A program made the translations under genes and the position numbers. The notes beneath the pieces are model-generated. The model saw only the letters and a program-made list of their open reading frames with translations. It did no database searches and was not told the DNA's origin. A DNA stretch of 64,000 nt from Limnohabitans sp. B9-3 (GTDB taxonomy: Bacteria > Pseudomonadota > Gammaproteobacteria > Burkholderiales > Burkholderiaceae_C): contig NZ_NESI01000007.1 in the NCBI RefSeq assembly GCF_002778325.1, positions 124,001 to 188,000 of the forward strand. Direction: 5' to 3'. Shown one piece after another: positions 62,664 to 64,000 of the stretch (position 1 is its first letter; each line of letters begins with the position of its first letter).

Positions 62664-63869
62664 TTAGTTGGTCGGCCGGAGTTTCTTCACAACGTCATCG
62701 TTGGGTTGCACCGTGGCGCCATCGATGTAGCGGTAGTCTACCAACACGCCTTTGCCATTGTCGTTTTTGGTGCGACCCAAAAACGCACCCATGGTGGACT
62801 GGTTGTCTTGTTTGCGGAAGGTGGCATTGCCAAACGGCGTGCTGAAACTCAAGCCGCTGAAGGCAGTGATCAGCTTCTCAGTCTCGGTGCTCTTGGCCTT
62901 GCCAATGCCTGCGGCCAAAGCCTGAATCATGCTGTAACCCACGACCGAGCCCAAACGGGGATGGTCATTGAACTTGCGGTGGTAGGCCAAGAAAAAGGCT
63001 TTGTGCTCCGGCGTTTGCACGCCGTACCACGGGTAGCCGGTGACGATCCAGCCGTTGGGCGTTTCGTCTTTCAGCGGCTCTAAATACTCGGGCTCACCGG
63101 TTAAGAGGCTCACCACCTCGCGGCCTTGGAACAAACCGCGCGTGTTGCCTTCGCGCACAAACTTGGACAGGTCGGTGGCAAACAACACGTTGAAGATGGC
63201 GTCGGGTTTGGCATCGGCCAGCGCCTGCGTCACCGAGCCTGCGTCGATCTTGCCCAACGCTGGCGCTTGCTCGCCCACAAACTCCACATCAGGTTGCGCG
63301 GCCTTCAGCAGTTGCTTGAAGGTGGCGGCGGCTGATTGGCCGTATTCGTAGTTGGGGTACACCACAGCCCAGCGTTTTTTCTTGAGCTTGGCCGCTTCCG
63401 GCACCAGCATGGCCACTTGCATGTAGGTGCTGGCGCGCAGGCGGTAGGTGTAGCGGTTGCCGTTTTGCCAGACCATTTTGTCGGTCAGCGGCTCGCCCGC
63501 GAGGAAGAACACTTTGCGTTGCTTGGCAAAGTCGCCCAGCGCCAAGCCAATGTGCGAGAGGAAGGCACCCGAGAGCACATCCACCTTTTCGCGGCTCAGC
63601 AGCTCTTCGGCGGCACGTACGGCGTCGCCGGGTGAGGCGTTGTCGTCGCGCGTGATGAGTTGCAGCTGCTTGCCGTTCACGCCGCCCTTGGCGTTGATTT
63701 CTTCCACCGCCAATTCCATGCCTTTTTTGTACGGATCGAGGAAGGCAGGCTGGGCTTTGTAGCTGTTGATTTCGCCAATTTTGATGACGTTCTGAGCGAA
63801 GGCGGGTAGGGCGGCCATGCTGAAAAGCAGGGCTGCGGTGCGTAGGGCGGAAATGAGGGTGGTGTTCAC
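62664..63869 (-). CDS. livK: periplasmic substrate-binding protein of the Liv-type ABC transporter
   Basis: A 401-residue exported protein with a signal peptide (MNTTLISALRTAALLFSMAALPAFA, cleaved before QN). The type I periplasmic-binding fold has VIKIGEINSYKAQPAF, ELAVEEINAKGGVNGKQLQL, RDDNASPGDAVRAAEELLS and NYEYGQSAAATFKQ. It captures the substrate for LivHM-LivGF. The ligand is not predictable; LivK-like proteins bind leucine, urea, aromatic acids and others. A ribosome site is weak (AAAGG about 15 bases upstream). Confidence 0.92.
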   Translation of the reverse strand: MNTTLISALRTAALLFSMAALPAFAQNVIKIGEINSYKAQPAFLDPYKKGMELAVEEINAKGGVNGKQLQLITRDDNASPGDAVRAAEELLSREKVDVLSGAFLSHIGLALGDFAKQRKVFFLAGEPLTDKMVWQNGNRYTYRLRASTYMQVAMLVPEAAKLKKKRWAVVYPNYEYGQSAAATFKQLLKAAQPDVEFVGEQAPALGKIDAGSVTQALADAKPDAIFNVLFATDLSKFVREGNTRGLFQGREVVSLLTGEPEYLEPLKDETPNGWIVTGYPWYGVQTPEHKAFFLAYHRKFNDHPRLGSVVGYSMIQALAAGIGKAKSTETEKLITAFSGLSFSTPFGNATFRKQDNQSTMGAFLGRTKNDNGKGVLVDYRYIDGATVQPNDDVVKKLRPTN

Positions 63870-64000
63870 GAGCGTGGCCTTTGAAAGCGGGTGTTGGCAT
63901 GGTCTGCCAGCACCTGAAAAATGTGAAGCTTGGATTGTCTTGCAAACCTTGCGCGTGATTGCATACGCTCAGAAAAGCCATAGAAACAGCTGTGCTAGCC
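63870..64000. other. upstream region of livK
   Basis: This end of the window carries the presumed livK promoter on the minus strand. I see no further gene or clear operator here. Confidence 0.5.

Overview
The window looks like the chromosome of a Gram-negative betaproteobacterium, most likely of the Comamonadaceae type (Burkholderiales). The pointers are moderately high G+C coding, a Bug/TctC periplasmic receptor, a TRAP transporter, a two-gene indolepyruvate oxidoreductase of proteobacterial type, a glutaryl-CoA dehydrogenase beside a LysR regulator, a LivH-LivM fusion and PurT. Genus is inference only. No rRNA, tRNA, CRISPR array or insertion sequence was seen.

Positions 1-43.1 kb form a large surface-adhesin and type I secretion (T1SS) island, all on the plus strand. 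It starts with the end of an OmpA-family protein. A 4918-residue adhesin (551-15307) follows, with VCBS/Ig-like repeats and then four tandem ~2.3-2.4 kb modules. Each module holds exactly seven FG-GAP/DxNGDG repeats (an integrin-alpha-like propeller), one RTX calcium-binding pair and a conserved terminal module. Next is a 1715-residue one-module paralogue (15462-20609). A 4053-residue adhesin of another class (21031-33192) has 16 Ig-like repeats of ~111 residues and seven repeats of ~131. Then comes a compact run of vapB, vapC, an OmpA-family gene and a fourth, 925-residue adhesin (35461-38238) whose N-terminal prefix matches the third adhesin. The island ends with tolC-, lapB- and lapC-type genes (38389-43078) that probably export all four adhesins. 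Three adhesin genes share an upstream leader motif, and two also share a 49-bp A+T-rich block.

Positions 43.1-64 kb hold mostly metabolism and transport. In order they are: a brnT toxin gene with an HTH antitoxin gene (minus); a DUF3237 gene (plus); a TRAP transporter dctPQM (minus); indolepyruvate oxidoreductase iorAB (minus), divergent from a lysR gene; gcdH and a Bug receptor (plus); an EamA permease (minus); a PhoD-type phosphatase (plus); purT (minus); a second brnT with a ribbon-helix-helix antitoxin (plus); and a branched-chain-amino-acid-type ABC transporter, livK-livHM-livG-livF (minus). Ior, GcdH and the uptake systems fit use of aromatic and other amino or organic acids; exact substrates cannot be read from sequence.

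The most unusual content is the adhesin island: modular amplification of a whole secreted propeller-plus-terminal unit, gene-conversion-like tracts between paralogues, a shared leader, and a vapBC pair translationally joined to the OmpA/adhesin genes.
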